Source of the DNA: Blastobasis lacticolella
Lineage: Eukaryota; Arthropoda; Insecta; Lepidoptera; Blastobasidae
Reading direction: 5' to 3'
Length of the DNA stretch: 64,000 nt
Assembly: GCA_905147135.1 (NCBI GenBank)
Contig: LR990045.1
Coordinates: 20,312,173-20,376,172, forward strand
Positions 25,801 through 30,255 of this stretch are shown in pieces. How positions within the stretch are numbered: the stretch's first letter is position 1; every line of letters starts with the position of its first letter. The position numbers were made by a program, and so were the translations under genes. The notes below the pieces were generated by a model. It was not told the DNA's origin. It did no database searches and saw nothing but the letters and a program-made list of their open reading frames with translations.

Positions 25801-26228
25801 GCGTACGCATTTCTTCATACTCACAAATCCTGATAATGCCCTAGCACTCTCCCTCTCTGGCAGGAGGGCACAGTGTCAGATCAGAGTGGAATGGAACAGC
25901 TTAGTGTCGGAGGTCAAGACTCATTTTGGTTCGTTACGTCAACATATATAGTCTAGCCATGTATTGTGCTTAAATGTATTGTGCCATGTGTGAGATAGGT
26001 GTAATAAACGATTTATATTTATTTAATACCTATTTTTGTGGCCTCACCTGTTGCCTAAGCACCCTCTGGCAAGCGTCGGCGATCGCGTAAACGTGGGGCG
26101 ACACCTCGTACATCTCCCTGCCGCGGTACTGCGCCATGTGCTGGGCGCCATAGATGTCGAGGTTCTTGTACGGGTTCACGGAGACCAGCACCTCGCCGAT
26201 GTACGTGTATATCCTGTTGCTCTGGAAT
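1666..26228 (-). CDS. Myo31DF: Class I unconventional myosin, MYO1D/Myo31DF type (17 exons seen, 5' end missing)
   Basis: An actin-based motor that links membranes to the actin cortex. In Drosophila the class ID myosin Myo31DF sets left-right asymmetry of gut and genitalia (family knowledge). The exons join on the minus strand into one open frame of 976 codons with every splice phase matching. Numbering residue 1 as the first codon in the window, the P-loop GESGAGKT is at 71-78, switch [13 protein letters not shown] at 119-130, switch II DIYGFE at 342-347, two IQ motifs at about 659-679 and 681-701, and a basic TH1 tail at about 740-976. The IQ region and the tail (for example [11 protein letters not shown]) resemble vertebrate MYO1D more than other class I myosins, as recalled rather than searched. 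MYO1D is about 1,000 residues, so roughly 30-40 N-terminal residues lie in exons not found. Exons are GC-rich and introns AT-rich. The orthologue name is an inference. Confidence 0.93.
1930..2095 (+). pseudogene. 3' end of a non-LTR retrotransposon coding region
   Basis: Frame with [20 protein letters not shown] and [12 protein letters not shown] followed by a stop. This WNSLP...F/YKxRVNRxLLD pattern is the usual C-terminus of insect non-LTR reverse transcriptase proteins. Related copies are at 3786 and 11470. It lies in the last myosin intron, opposite in strand to the gene. Confidence 0.65.
2451..2614 (-). CDS. Myo31DF: Myosin ID exon 16: TH1 core, second half
   Basis: Residues 863-916 plus two bases. 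It starts [20 protein letters not shown] and ends [14 protein letters not shown], which aligns with the GELVGVL element of MYO1D. It is the GC-rich block just after a CTCCGTAG acceptor. The donor is CACTT before GTGAGT. The reading frame is set by the phase-0 junction with exon 15. Confidence 0.9.
2733..2965 (+). mobile_element. SINE-B copy (tRNA-derived)
   Basis: The head has tRNA-like promoter boxes: a box A TGGTTTAATGG and a box B GGTTCGATTCC, followed by CGGCCGGGCAGAAATTGAAA and an AT-rich body ending near GTGAATTTGTCCACGAATAT. The same sequence recurs at 15806, 22831, 26945 and 63933 in both orientations. It is a SINE head and not a tRNA gene. Confidence 0.85.
3187..3568 (-). mobile_element. 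SINE-A copy (tRNA-derived, full-length)
   Basis: Member of the commonest repeat in the window. On the minus strand it has a tRNA-like head (GGTGGCCgaa...TTACGAGTC-type, with a GGTTCGAA box B), then a body with CAGGTTCCCCTGG and a tail ending in CGTTAATGTCCC read in reverse. At least ten more copies are listed below. Confidence 0.85.
3776..4299 (+). mobile_element. 5'-truncated non-LTR retrotransposon, 3' end
   Basis: [10 protein letters not shown] and [18 protein letters not shown] give a reverse-transcriptase protein C-terminus, followed by a 3' UTR with TAGGCCTGCTGGAAG and an AATAAATAAATAA tail. The same 3' UTR recurs at 20440-20635. The tail ends about 13 bp inside the intron after the donor of myosin exon 15. 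Confidence 0.75.
4313..4506 (-). CDS. Myo31DF: Myosin ID exon 15: TH1 core
   Basis: Residues 799-862, with two bases completing Pro798. [20 protein letters not shown] and [12 protein letters not shown] are the PH-like TH1 core that binds acidic phospholipids. The acceptor is CCTATTCTAG and the donor GAG before GTTGGT. Retrotransposon tails end close to both splice sites (4299 on one side, about 4522 on the other). Confidence 0.95.
4516..5000 (-). mobile_element. Antisense retrotransposon 3' end with (TTCTA)n tail
   Basis: On the minus strand this ends in CCAAATAAATTCTATTCTAT, a poly-(TTCTA) tail like those at 46165 and, less closely, 55935. It ends about 15 bp before the 3' splice site of exon 15. 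The upstream part holds a 118-codon open frame (4629-4985) with no recognised domain. The left boundary is clear, the right one is not. Confidence 0.5.
5077..5235 (-). pseudogene. Two decayed tandem copies of the 3' end of myosin exon 14
   Basis: Copy 1 (about 5141-5235, minus) translates as [20 protein letters not shown] against [16 protein letters not shown] in the real exon. Its donor position reads AT instead of GT. Copy 2 (about 5077-5125) keeps KAGE and the AAGGTTCAAATT flank. ACCTTA landmarks at 5254, 5151 and 5081 give spacings of 103 and 70 bp. Confidence 0.8.
5261..5429 (-). CDS. Myo31DF: Myosin ID exon 14: TH1 tail
   Basis: Residues 742-797 plus one base. It includes [20 protein letters not shown] and [16 protein letters not shown], matching the tail segment rich in Lys/Arg that precedes the lipid-binding core. 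The acceptor is TTTCGCAG and the donor GGAC before GTAAGG. Two decayed copies of its 3' end lie just downstream (5077-5235). Confidence 0.92.
5470..5940. other. Intron 13, no repeat family recognised
   Basis: Apart from a CT-rich stretch at about 5870-5945 leading into the exon 13 donor, nothing gene-like or repetitive was recognised. Confidence 0.4.
5950..6103 (-). CDS. Myo31DF: Myosin ID exon 13: IQ2 and neck-tail junction
   Basis: Residues 691-741, with one base completing Arg690. [13 protein letters not shown] finishes IQ2. [20 protein letters not shown] then opens the basic tail, equivalent to the WPSPP segment of vertebrate MYO1D as recalled. The acceptor is CCCGTCAG and the donor AAG before GTGGGT. 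The exon is strongly GC-rich. Confidence 0.93.
6265..6390 (-). repeat. 72-bp tandem duplication spanning the exon 12 donor
   Basis: On the minus strand GGAGGTACCACCA...CTGGTTTAATAGGAAA (exon 12 end and donor, about 6346-6388) is matched by GGATGTACGACCA...CTGGTTTCGTAGGAAA at about 6276-6316. Identity is roughly 75% by eye over 43 positions, and the second copy keeps a GTAC at the donor position. Confidence 0.65.
6385..6534 (-). CDS. Myo31DF: Myosin ID exon 12: end of motor and IQ1
   Basis: Residues 641-689, with one base completing Arg640 and two left at the end. After [15 protein letters not shown] comes the first IQ motif ([18 protein letters not shown]), a calmodulin light-chain site. The start of IQ2 (ALTIANAWR) crosses into exon 13. 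The acceptor is TTCTACAG and the donor GGAG before GTACCA. Confidence 0.95.
6604..6712 (+). mobile_element. Short palindromic MITE (ACAAACTTATCTG ends)
   Basis: About 110 bp with inverted ends: ACAAACTTATCTGACCCGGT at one side and ACCGGATCAGAAAATTTTGT at the other. A copy in inverse orientation lies at 7494-7608, a third, more diverged, at 10384-10475, and a fragment at 44065-44102. Confidence 0.65.
6888..7008. mobile_element. MITE-like inverted repeat
   Basis: Arms of about 30 bp begin CGCGCGAGTTCATGTC on the left and end GACATGAACTCGCGCGCG on the right, around an AT-rich loop. No open frame. Family not recognised. Confidence 0.6.
7200..7326. mobile_element. MITE-like inverted repeat
   Basis: CCTTACCGCgtatCTCGAATT on the left pairs with AATTCGAGttagGCGGTAAGG on the right, and inside these AACGTCGCCATC.TTAGCC with GGCTAAGCGACGT. 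Non-coding. Confidence 0.6.
7421..8117 (-). repeat. Tandem array of six decayed copies of the exon 11 end and donor
   Basis: The real boundary at 8272-8312 (plus strand CCACCTGATAAACAGCTTCG, TATGTCCGTACTGCACATCA) recurs with the landmark TGATAAACAG near 7423, 7673, 7774, 7875, 7979 and 8080. Period is about 101 bp, apart from one gap of 250 bp that holds a MITE and one of 198 bp beside the exon. Each unit also carries GATAAGTTwGTGnCACTCTAA, which resembles a MITE end. Copies near 7423, 7673, 7875 and 7979 keep GT at the donor position; those near 7774 and 8080 read AT. Confidence 0.92.
7494..7608 (-). mobile_element. Palindromic MITE within the exon 11 array
   Basis: Inverse copy of the 6604-6712 element (CTGATCCGGTGACGGCG... 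to ...CAGATAGGTTTGTG). It separates the first array copy from the rest, and its end sequence is shared with the tandem unit. Confidence 0.65.
8278..8504 (-). CDS. Myo31DF: Myosin ID exon 11: SH1 helix and converter
   Basis: Residues 565-639 plus two bases. It reads [20 protein letters not shown], then [20 protein letters not shown] and [11 protein letters not shown], covering the converter. The acceptor is TCACCCAG and the donor CAG before GTGGGT. Its last 45 or so bases and the donor recur in decayed tandem copies in the downstream intron (7421-8117). Confidence 0.96.
8576..8840 (-). mobile_element. SINE-A copy, 5'-truncated
   Basis: Minus-strand SINE-A body (CAGGTTCCCCTGGTAGCAGG, GAGGGAAAACATTG) lacking the tRNA-like head. 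It lies 70 bp upstream of the exon 11 acceptor. Confidence 0.75.
9452..9694 (-). mobile_element. TA-flanked MITE copy 1
   Basis: Terminal inverted repeats of about 38 bp (TAGAGCTCGTCTAATCTAAA, then ATGCCGCGCCCCACT) with TA at both outer ends, as in Tc1/mariner-derived MITEs. The interior has GGCAACTGAATGACCAATTA in reverse. Full copies at 12827, 34103 and 42318. The right end is degraded and lies about 25 bp from the exon 10 donor. Confidence 0.8.
9719..9865 (-). CDS. Myo31DF: Myosin ID exon 10: loop 2 region
   Basis: Residues 516-564, phase 0. The start was placed after the CCTCGTAG acceptor, giving [19 protein letters not shown]; an inner AAG acceptor nine bases downstream is less likely because it would lose conserved TSK. 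It then has [12 protein letters not shown], the universal YVRCIKPN motif. The donor is CTG before GTACGA. A TA-flanked MITE begins about 25 bp beyond the donor. Confidence 0.95.
10384..10475 (+). mobile_element. Diverged palindromic MITE (ACAAACTTATCTG family)
   Basis: CACAAAGTTATCTGAACCGG, CGACGGCGTCGC and a closing CAGATAAGTTT match the 6604 and 7494 elements. Confidence 0.5.
10683..10833 (-). CDS. Myo31DF: Myosin ID exon 9: HYAGEV and actin-binding segment
   Basis: Residues 466-515, with the first base completing Thr465. It contains [34 protein letters not shown] and MWPEG, diagnostic of the lower 50K/actin interface. The acceptor is CCCATCAG and the donor AAG before GTATGC. Confidence 0.96.
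10845..11215 (-). repeat. Dispersed repeat in intron 8
   Basis: Contains GCGCTGGCTACC and GTTACCACTTACCATCAGG blocks that recur at 59830-59890, 60305-60440 and 61525-61690. Two overlapping antisense open frames here are non-coding by-products. Type not recognised. Confidence 0.55.
11215..11320 (+). mobile_element. 5S-rRNA-like SINE fragment
   Basis: GGGGAGTCCGGGAACTGTAT and GGGTGACCGTTTC resemble the internal control region end of 5S rRNA (xCTTGGATGGGTGACC). A longer copy is at 38706. This looks like a 5S-derived SINE head and is too short and altered to be a 5S gene. Confidence 0.45.
11464..11540 (-). pseudogene. Fragment of non-LTR protein C-terminus
   Basis: The minus strand encodes [13 protein letters not shown], nearly the same as [12 protein letters not shown] at 3860. 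Only about 75 bp remain, next to exon 8. Confidence 0.55.
11599..11720 (-). CDS. Myo31DF: Myosin ID exon 8: lower 50K
   Basis: Residues 425-464 plus two bases. It starts [20 protein letters not shown] and ends [11 protein letters not shown], leading into the HYAGEV motif of the next exon. The acceptor is CCCCCAG and the donor AC before GTGAGT. A short TG-rich microsatellite follows the donor. Confidence 0.94.
11895..12255 (+). repeat. Dispersed repeat fragment (Rep-H) and AT-rich intron
   Basis: CTTGCCGCGACTTCGTCCGC is the common GCGACTTCG start also seen at 23285, 39505 and 51970. The rest of the intron shows nothing recognisable. Confidence 0.4.
12432..12589 (-). CDS. Myo31DF: Myosin ID exon 7: relay helix and lower 50K
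   Basis: Residues 373-424, with two bases completing Glu372. It contains [20 protein letters not shown], then [20 protein letters not shown] and [12 protein letters not shown]. The acceptor is CTCCCAG and the donor AAG before GTTAGT. Confidence 0.96.
12827..13081 (+). mobile_element. TA-flanked MITE copy 2
   Basis: Complete, 255 bp with its TA ends. TAGAGCTCGTCTAGTCTAAA at the left and TTTAGATTAGACGAGCTCTA at the right. Very similar to copies 3 and 4. Confidence 0.88.
13120..13350 (+). repeat. Dispersed repeat pair, copy 1
   Basis: CGAGTGGCGAGCTCGTTGC and GTCGGTCTCGCAAGCACGCT recur at 15030-15420 in the same order. The two open frames on opposite strands here reflect the repeat, not a gene. 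Confidence 0.6.
13676..13826 (-). CDS. Myo31DF: Myosin ID exon 6: switch II
   Basis: Residues 322-371 plus one base. It has the switch II/relay start [19 protein letters not shown] followed by [14 protein letters not shown], the most conserved block of the myosin motor. The acceptor is CTCCGCAG and the donor CATCG before GTGAGT. Confidence 0.97.
14604..14843 (-). CDS. Myo31DF: Myosin ID exon 5: upper 50K segment
   Basis: Residues 242-321, phase 0 at both ends. It begins [17 protein letters not shown] and ends [17 protein letters not shown], which matches the conserved LAKALYxRLFxWIV element of myosins. The acceptor is TTCTCAG and the donor CAG before GTAAGC. Confidence 0.96.
15030..15420 (+). 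repeat. Dispersed repeat pair, copy 2, with an insertion
   Basis: Same flanking blocks as 13120-13350 but split at about 15170-15335 by a segment with CGGTCATACGGACTGCG and GGTGGCTCTTTGGGCG. That segment recurs separately at 25685-25860. Confidence 0.6.
15806..16025 (-). mobile_element. SINE-B copy
   Basis: Minus orientation. GCAAAGCTTGTATTATG... to CAAACCCGGGACCTCTGCG with a tRNA-like head at the right. Diverged from the copy at 22831. Confidence 0.8.
16125..17215. mobile_element. PIF/Harbinger-like non-autonomous element, 1,091 bp
   Basis: Ends are GGGCCGTATTCACAGTCGA and, inverted, GGGCGGTATTCACAGTCGA (one mismatch in 19). It is flanked by TTA at 16122-16124 and 17216-17218, the 3-bp TWA duplication typical of PIF/Harbinger. 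Subterminal regions repeat TTAAGA/TCTTAAG-type motifs (GTCTTAAGAC-like). No transposase frame was seen. It sits about 30 bp from exon 4 of the myosin gene. Confidence 0.85.
17248..17445 (-). CDS. Myo31DF: Myosin ID exon 4: upper 50K motor segment
   Basis: Residues 176-241, phase 0 at both ends. It runs from [20 protein letters not shown] to [16 protein letters not shown]. In other class I myosins this stretch ends just before the HLGN segment. The acceptor is CCCCCAG and the donor CTG before GTGAGT. A PIF/Harbinger-like element begins about 30 bp beyond the donor. Confidence 0.94.
17690..17850 (+). repeat. Dispersed repeat fragment
   Basis: TTCGCCCGCGACTTATCGGG and TTCAGTAGCTTTTGCGTAAA, ending ATTTATAATATTAGGA. 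A common insect repeat of unclear class, also at 47955-48075. Confidence 0.4.
17860..18290. other. Intron 3 AT-rich stretch
   Basis: Nothing recognised. Confidence 0.4.
18290..18440 (+). repeat. Dispersed repeat fragment (Rep-I)
   Basis: TTAAACTGGCTTTCAAA, then CGGTCCATCCGTTCGCGAGC. Rep-I also occurs at 19030, 35040, 36375, 40860, 45075 and 56945. Confidence 0.45.
18727..18946 (-). CDS. Myo31DF: Myosin ID exon 3: switch I
   Basis: Residues 103-175, with the first base completing Arg102. It holds the switch I nucleotide-sensing loop [15 protein letters not shown], then [15 protein letters not shown] and [11 protein letters not shown], all standard motor motifs. The acceptor is TTCCAG and the donor is CAG before GTGAGC. 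Confidence 0.96.
19030..19215 (+). repeat. Dispersed repeat (Rep-I)
   Basis: AACCGACAGAAAAAGTCGGA, ACCGATTTTAATGAAAC and TCTGTCCGTTCGAGAGCTAC in order. Class unknown. Confidence 0.5.
19371..19492 (-). CDS. Myo31DF: Myosin ID exon 2: P-loop
   Basis: Residues 62-101 plus two bases. The acceptor is CGCCAG and the donor is AG before GTGATG. It carries [20 protein letters not shown], the ATP-phosphate-binding P-loop (GESGAGKT) and the helix after it. Phase 0 at the start and +2 at the end fit exons 1 and 3. A 6.6 kb repeat-rich intron separates it from exon 1. Confidence 0.96.
20324..20745. mobile_element. MITE-E split by a retrotransposon 3' end
   Basis: The left half GTAACAGAGGCTCCGATATG... 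and right half ...GCGTCTGTTACAAG are inverted ends of the element seen whole at 34345-34612. Between them (about 20405-20635) lies a non-LTR 3' UTR with TAGGCCTGCTGGAAG and an AATAAATAAA tail, the family of 3776-4299. Confidence 0.7.
20770..20900 (+). repeat. Dispersed repeat, pair with 24205-24330
   Basis: AATTTTAATAGTCCtACAAA, AATTAGCAaTAGCGAAtGG and TTGCATTCGATcAA occur in the same order at both places. Confidence 0.6.
21045..21180 (+). repeat. Dispersed repeat (Rep-G)
   Basis: GGCAAACAGGCAAGCGGGCC and AGCAACACCAAGAGC. The same blocks occur at 27740, 31560, 44370, 49640, 59717 and 61290. Probably SINE-like, no promoter boxes identified. Confidence 0.5.
21556..21690 (-). repeat. Dispersed repeat fragment (Rep-F)
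   Basis: TTGGCAGGCGGGTTGGAGAT followed by CGCAGTGTT and GCTGCCGCCCATTTTCTGG. Rep-F is listed whole at 30255 and 51515. Confidence 0.55.
21755..21960 (+). repeat. Dispersed repeat with CCCCGGCGTCGCACGGGT
   Basis: GACCAGCCCCGGCGTCGCAC matches GACCCGCCCCGGCTTCGCAC at 63900, a very common insect repeat start. It continues through AAAACCGTTCAGTGGTTTTT and GACAGACGGACAGAC. Confidence 0.5.
22130..22830. other. Intron 1a, no feature recognised
   Basis: AT-rich with a short Rep-I-like start at 22140 only. No coding character. Confidence 0.4.
22831..23056 (-). mobile_element. SINE-B copy, well preserved
   Basis: Minus orientation from CGTGGACAAATTCACACAGC to a head with GAATCGAACCCGGGACCTCT and CTGAACCACTCAGGTCG. 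The tRNA-like boxes are intact, so this is a good reference copy. Confidence 0.88.
23270..23580 (+). repeat. Dispersed repeat (Rep-H)
   Basis: CTAGTGGATCCGGCGCGACT, TTGAAAACCGCATTAAAATC and GTAGTTTAAAAGATCTAAGC. The same order is found at 39490-39650. Possibly Helitron-related, but I cannot show that. Confidence 0.5.
24205..24330 (+). repeat. Dispersed repeat, pair with 20770-20900
   Basis: See the matching blocks given for 20770-20900. About 85-90% similar by eye. Confidence 0.6.
24607..24811 (-). pseudogene. C-terminus of a non-LTR reverse-transcriptase protein
   Basis: Minus-strand frame [20 protein letters not shown], then [17 protein letters not shown] and [14 protein letters not shown] before a TAA stop. 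The GRPR...W...D...EWR...RQ pattern is typical of these C-termini. Only the 3' end of the element is present. The antisense 78-codon frame is an artefact. Confidence 0.8.
25087..25395 (+). mobile_element. SINE-A copy fused to a retrotransposon fragment
   Basis: Plus orientation. The tRNA-like head (CCTCACGGTTAAGGGGTCCG, box B GGTTCtAACtC weakened) is followed by the standard body. Instead of the usual tail it runs straight into an antisense non-LTR fragment at about 25400. Confidence 0.75.
25396..25572 (-). pseudogene. C-terminus of another non-LTR reverse-transcriptase protein
   Basis: Minus-strand frame [28 protein letters not shown] and [36 protein letters not shown] is a well-known end of insect non-LTR proteins. 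It joins the SINE-A tail directly. Confidence 0.85.
25685..25860 (+). repeat. Dispersed repeat shared with 15170-15335
   Basis: CTCGGTCATACGGACCGCG and GGTGGCTCTTTGGGCGTACG match the insertion in the 15030 repeat. It is followed at about 25845-25990 by a short non-LTR-like frame ([20 protein letters not shown]). Confidence 0.5.
26048..26228 (-). CDS. Myo31DF: Myosin ID exon 1 of those seen: N-terminal motor segment
   Basis: Residues 1-61. It begins by completing a codon with one base (A, probably Arg) after a CCTCCACAG acceptor and ends on CAG before GTGAGG. It contains [20 protein letters not shown], the conserved early motor segment, and [13 protein letters not shown], the helix before the P-loop. 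The preceding exon, expected to encode the start Met and about 30-40 residues, was not found upstream in the window. Confidence 0.95.
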
Positions 26229-26279
26229 CTGTGGAGGGAAATGTGTATGGTCAGTACATGAGTCCATTGCTGGATAGGT

Positions 26280-26555
26280 GTCCCCAATGAGCGTACCCCG
26301 AGGTACCGGGTTCGAACCGCAGTGCCGTCATTTACCAATGATTCTTTGCTGAGTCATGTAGTTTTGCTGAGTTTTGTTGTTAGTTGAACACTAATGTATC
26401 CTGCACATTCAGTAGACTGAAGTGTAATTATCCAATGTGGTCAAGTTTCACTGTTAACAGGGTCGCGGAGGTCAGATGGCAGTTGCTCCACTGTAATTAC
26501 CTGATCTGCCAAGACGGACCCCGGACCCTCGCGCGCGAGAGCGCTTAACACCAAA
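26280..26555 (+). mobile_element. SINE-A copy
   Basis: Plus orientation with GGTACCGGGTTCGAACC as head/box B and a body ending CCTCGCGCGCGAGAGCGCTT. It begins about 50 bp upstream of myosin exon 1 acceptor. Confidence 0.75.
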
Positions 26556-26944
26556 AACCAGTTCCAGTCGCTAATTCCATTATGTAACGACTGGGACTTT
26601 TCTGTTCCATGAAACTGTTAACAACCAAACGTAAAATGCAGACCGATCGCATCAACTTTCAATTTCACCATTTCCATACCTACACCAGCATACATTTACG
26701 TTTCAATCGCCATATAAATACGTCACAATGGTGACGTCATCAGTGCAGCGAGCGAATCGAGGCTCGCACGACACAATACCACAATGGATGTAACATAGAC
26801 GATATCTGTTACTGTTACATCAGTCCAGAAATAGAATGCGTACACGCAGATCAAGCTATGAACGCATCATGTTTATGTCATAGTCTGTGCGACAATGGGA
26901 TCAATGTTTTATGAGGACTATCCGGTTCTGAGGAATGTTGGGTT

Positions 26945-27170
26945 GCAGCTTTACTGAGTGGTTCAGTGGTCAACATGCCGGTCTGCCACGCAAGAGGTCC
27001 CGGGTTCGATCCCGGCCGGGCAGAAATTGAAATGATGAATTTACGGGTCTGGGTGTTCTATGTATAATAAGTATGTATTTAAAAGTATATAAGTGGTTAT
27101 CTAGTACCCATAACACAAGCTTTGCTTACTTTGGGGCTAGGTGGCGCTGTGTGAATTTGTCCACGATTTT
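26945..27170 (+). mobile_element. SINE-B copy
   Basis: Plus orientation. Head GAGTGGTTCAGTGGTCAACA, box B GGGTTCGATCCCGGCCGGGC, body to TGTGTGAATTTGTCCACG, followed by a T-rich run. Confidence 0.85.
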
Positions 27171-27206
27171 TTTTTTGTTTATTTTAACTATTTTGCAGCG
27201 GTAATG

Positions 27207-27327
27207 GCCGTTTTCACTTAACTTAGAAACCGCCTACGTTCCGTCTTAACCAGTTTTTACCCAATCAGCTACATCCGAATTGAGATAAGAAAGATCTTAG
27301 CTGATTCCTAAGTTCAGTAAAAACGGC
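27207..27327. mobile_element. Short MITE
   Basis: 121 bp with inverted ends GCCGTTTTCACTTAACTTAG and, inverted, GCCGTTTTTACTGAACTTAG. Non-coding. Confidence 0.65.
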
Positions 27328-27337
27328 AATAATATAT

Positions 27338-28285
27338 TCCTATGCTTTATCTTTGGCCGCATCGTCACTTACCACCAGGTGAGAGGGCGGTCAAACGCCT
27401 GGATGGTACTAATTAAAAAAAAACGTTGATGTGTGACGTAGGACGGAAGGAGTCGATGAATACAGGTACAGAAAGCTTAGATGCCTGCCTGTGTTCTTTG
27501 TTGTACAAAGATTTTGATATATACATAGAGGGCTTTGTAGATTTTCTTTTAGGCAGTTTCAAAAACTGTAGGTAGTTATTTTCTGATGGGTTTTGGCAAA
27601 AGATACAGTTATTCACACGCTTTTCATGTTTCTGCGTTTATTGACATCTACTAAAATAATCATCTTGACGTTAATGTACCGCTGGTGCTCTCGCACACGG
27701 CCCGCCTTGACCATGATCCAGATTCTTTAAAATGTAATACGGCAGACAAACAGGCATGCGGGCCACCAGATGGAAAGTGGTCACTGTCGCCAGTGGTACC
27801 GTTGGTGGTGATGGGCGAGGATTTTGAAGATCAGGTAATTACACTAGAGCGACCGCCATCTGACTTCCATGACCCTGCTACCAGGGGGGCCTGACCTGAT
27901 TGGATCATGGTTACACATTCAGTTGCCTGAATATGCAGGTTACATCACGATGTTGTCCCTCACCGTAAGAGCATCGGTTAGTATGCAACAACCCAAACAA
28001 CAAGTATCCAAAACATTACTTTGAAAAGAGTCATTAGTATATGGCCGCATAGACATCTACTGAACCGATTTTAATAAAACCATATCGATTATACTGGTTT
28101 CCCAATTCTGACTAACACAGTATAAGATTTCGGGCCGGTCTCCACGCCGTCTCACATTCGGCACGTGGTCAAATCACCGAGTTAAATCGTGTTGTATGCG
28201 ATGCAATGCAGGACAAAAAATGTGGCGCCGCTGCTACGTGACCGCGACGAATGGAATCGTATCGATTTCACTGTGAAAAACTAGA
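27338..28285 (+). repeat. Local duplication, copy 1 (split by a SINE)
   Basis: Blocks TGGCCGCATCG, TTACCACCAGGTGAGA, AAACGTTGATGTGTG, ACCGATTTTAATAAAACC and TGTGGCGCCGCTGCTACGTG recur in order at 28867-29330. A SINE-A insertion (27653-28051) interrupts this copy only. Confidence 0.8.
27653..28051 (-). mobile_element. SINE-A copy with target-site duplication
   Basis: Flanked by perfect GACATCTACT repeats at 27643-27652 and 28052-28061. The head is truncated. Inside it, about 27722-27825 is a piece of Rep-G (GGCAGACAAACAGGCATGCG), so two insertion events are nested. Confidence 0.88.
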
Positions 28286-28321
28286 TTTTATATGTCTCAG
28301 GGCGCGACAAGACTTAAATAG

Positions 28322-28843
28322 TAGAGATAAAACGGATAGTTGTTTGGCCGGATACCGGATACCGGTTATCCGGATATCCGGCGGCTGGATATACGGCAGG
28401 ACATAGCCTCTGAACAAGTCAGTGATTTCAAGTATTCGTACAATATGAATAATATTAACTTTAATCTGAACAATTCCTTCGACCTACGACGGTTCCATAG
28501 ACTCGAAATACGCGCATACACATAAGCCCACAGCATCGTGGATTAAAAGTGCAGTAAAAGATTCTCATAAGGTCAAGACAAACGAAATCACTTGTAGGAG
28601 CAATTCGTAGTTTAATCTAATTTATAATAATTTACTTTAGATTAAATTTGAATTTTTATTTTGCCACCTACTAAGTGAACAGCTGGTACCAACAGTGATA
28701 TCAACAGTTCCTTGATTAATATTTATCATTTTTGATATTACTTTTTTCCGATGTATTTACTTTTCATAATTTTTTTGCTATCCGGTATCCGGCCGGATAG
28801 TAAATTAAGGCCGGATAGCTACCGGATATCCGTTTCATCTCTA
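28322..28843. mobile_element. hAT-type element, 522 bp
   Basis: Terminal inverted repeats TAGAGATAAAACGGATA and TAGAGATGAAACGGATA, with a perfect 8-bp TTAAATAG duplication at 28314-28321 and 28844-28851, as expected for hAT transposons. Subterminal CCGGATATCCGG palindromes are dense at both ends. No transposase frame, so non-autonomous. Confidence 0.9.
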
Positions 28844-28866
28844 TTAAATAGATATTAGACGTCAAT

Positions 28867-29330
28867 ACCTATTCTTCATCTTGGGCCGCATCGCTTACCA
28901 CCAGGTAAGATAGTGGGCAAATGCCTGGCTAGTTCTCATTAGAAAAAAAACGTTGATGTGTGGCTTAGGACGGAAGGAATCAATGACATACAGCCTTAGA
29001 TGGTTATCTGTATTCTTTGTAGATTTTCTTACAGACAGTTTCGCTGTGCTTATTTTCTGATGGTCTTTGGCAAAATATATAGTGATTCACGCGCATTTTA
29101 CTGGACCGATTTCAATAAAACCATATCGATAAACTGGTTTACAAATCCTGACATACACAGTTTAAAATTTCGGGCAGGACTCCAGGCCGTCTCACACTCG
29201 GCACGCGGTCAAATCACCGAGCTAAATCGTGTTGCATGCGATGCAATGCAGGACAAAAAATGTGGCGCCGTTGCTACGTGACCGCGACGAACGGAATCGT
29301 ATCGATTACACCGTGAAAAACTTAGCGTTA
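28867..29330 (+). repeat. Local duplication, copy 2 (uninterrupted)
   Basis: Matches 27338-28285 without the SINE. The hAT element lies between the two copies. The 93-codon open frame here is also partly present in copy 1 but disrupted, and has no known domain. Confidence 0.8.
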
Positions 29331-29339
29331 GAGTTTTGT

Positions 29340-30080
29340 GTACGCTATTGTTGTGGGCACTGGGTATTTTAATGTGTTTATTATTTATAATTCAATGTGG
29401 GAGGAAAGAGGCGTGGAGAATATAATAGAATTTGTATTAGGCATTTTATACCAATTCTATTATGTTGTTTTGCTCGCTTAATGGACTGCGAGGGTGACGT
29501 AGGTTATCCTATATTGTAAAGAACAAGAAAAATTCCACTTTGTATTAATATTAGACGTATAGGAGACTAGTCTCTTTTCTTTTTGGTGACTATAATGTGG
29601 CTGAAAAGCGAAACTGCCCCGAGGATGTGAGGCAGACCAGTTTTTTTTTTACTTAATATAGACCCACACAAGAGGATATGTAAGTACTATCGCTACGAAA
29701 AGTCGAAGTTTGGGTAACAAAAAAACAAAAATTGATGTTTTTTTTTGTGCCAGGTTGTGCACGGGCAGACCAGATTTGTGCGTCTCCTAAACCTCTACTA
29801 TCGCTACAAAGTGGAATTTTTCTTGAACTCGATGACGTTTATTTTATTTGCCAACAGATTTACACTTGTTGTTTGCGAGTATGGTAAAGTGAAACGGTGA
29901 TAAGAAAGAGTTAGCCAATTAATAACTTATTAAAACCTCTAAAATTGTTGAAATGTATTGATAATAGTATATGGACCTCATGTGATTGTCGATGCTTCTG
30001 CGTCGATGTGAGCTATACTTAGCCATAGCGATTGTTGAGAGACAGTGCATCAAAATTAGACGGTGAGAAGTAAACTACGA
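29340..30080. other. Intronic/intergenic stretch without recognised features
   Basis: AT-rich; homopolymer A and T runs at 29640 and 29720-29740. Nothing gene-like. Confidence 0.4.
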
Positions 30081-30099
30081 GTTATATTTGGCAACTGTC

Positions 30100-30255
30100 C
30101 ATTACCTTAGACCAACGAGTTTCACTTCCGTGCTCACGCGCACGGGCGGCGTCGAGATCGAAAGTGCAAACTCGCCACAGGATGGCGCTCGCGCGCCTAA
30201 TTTTATGCAATTAATCTTAGTAAGCTTAATAAATAGGTACTCGTACGTTTACGCG
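30100..30255 (+). repeat. Direct repeat pair with 30510-30650
   Basis: GAGTTTCACTTCCGTGC, GGCGGCGTCGAGATCGAAAG and TTAATCTTaGTAAGCTTAaT occur on both sides of the Rep-F element. This suggests a duplication around, or caused by, the Rep-F insertion. Confidence 0.65.
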
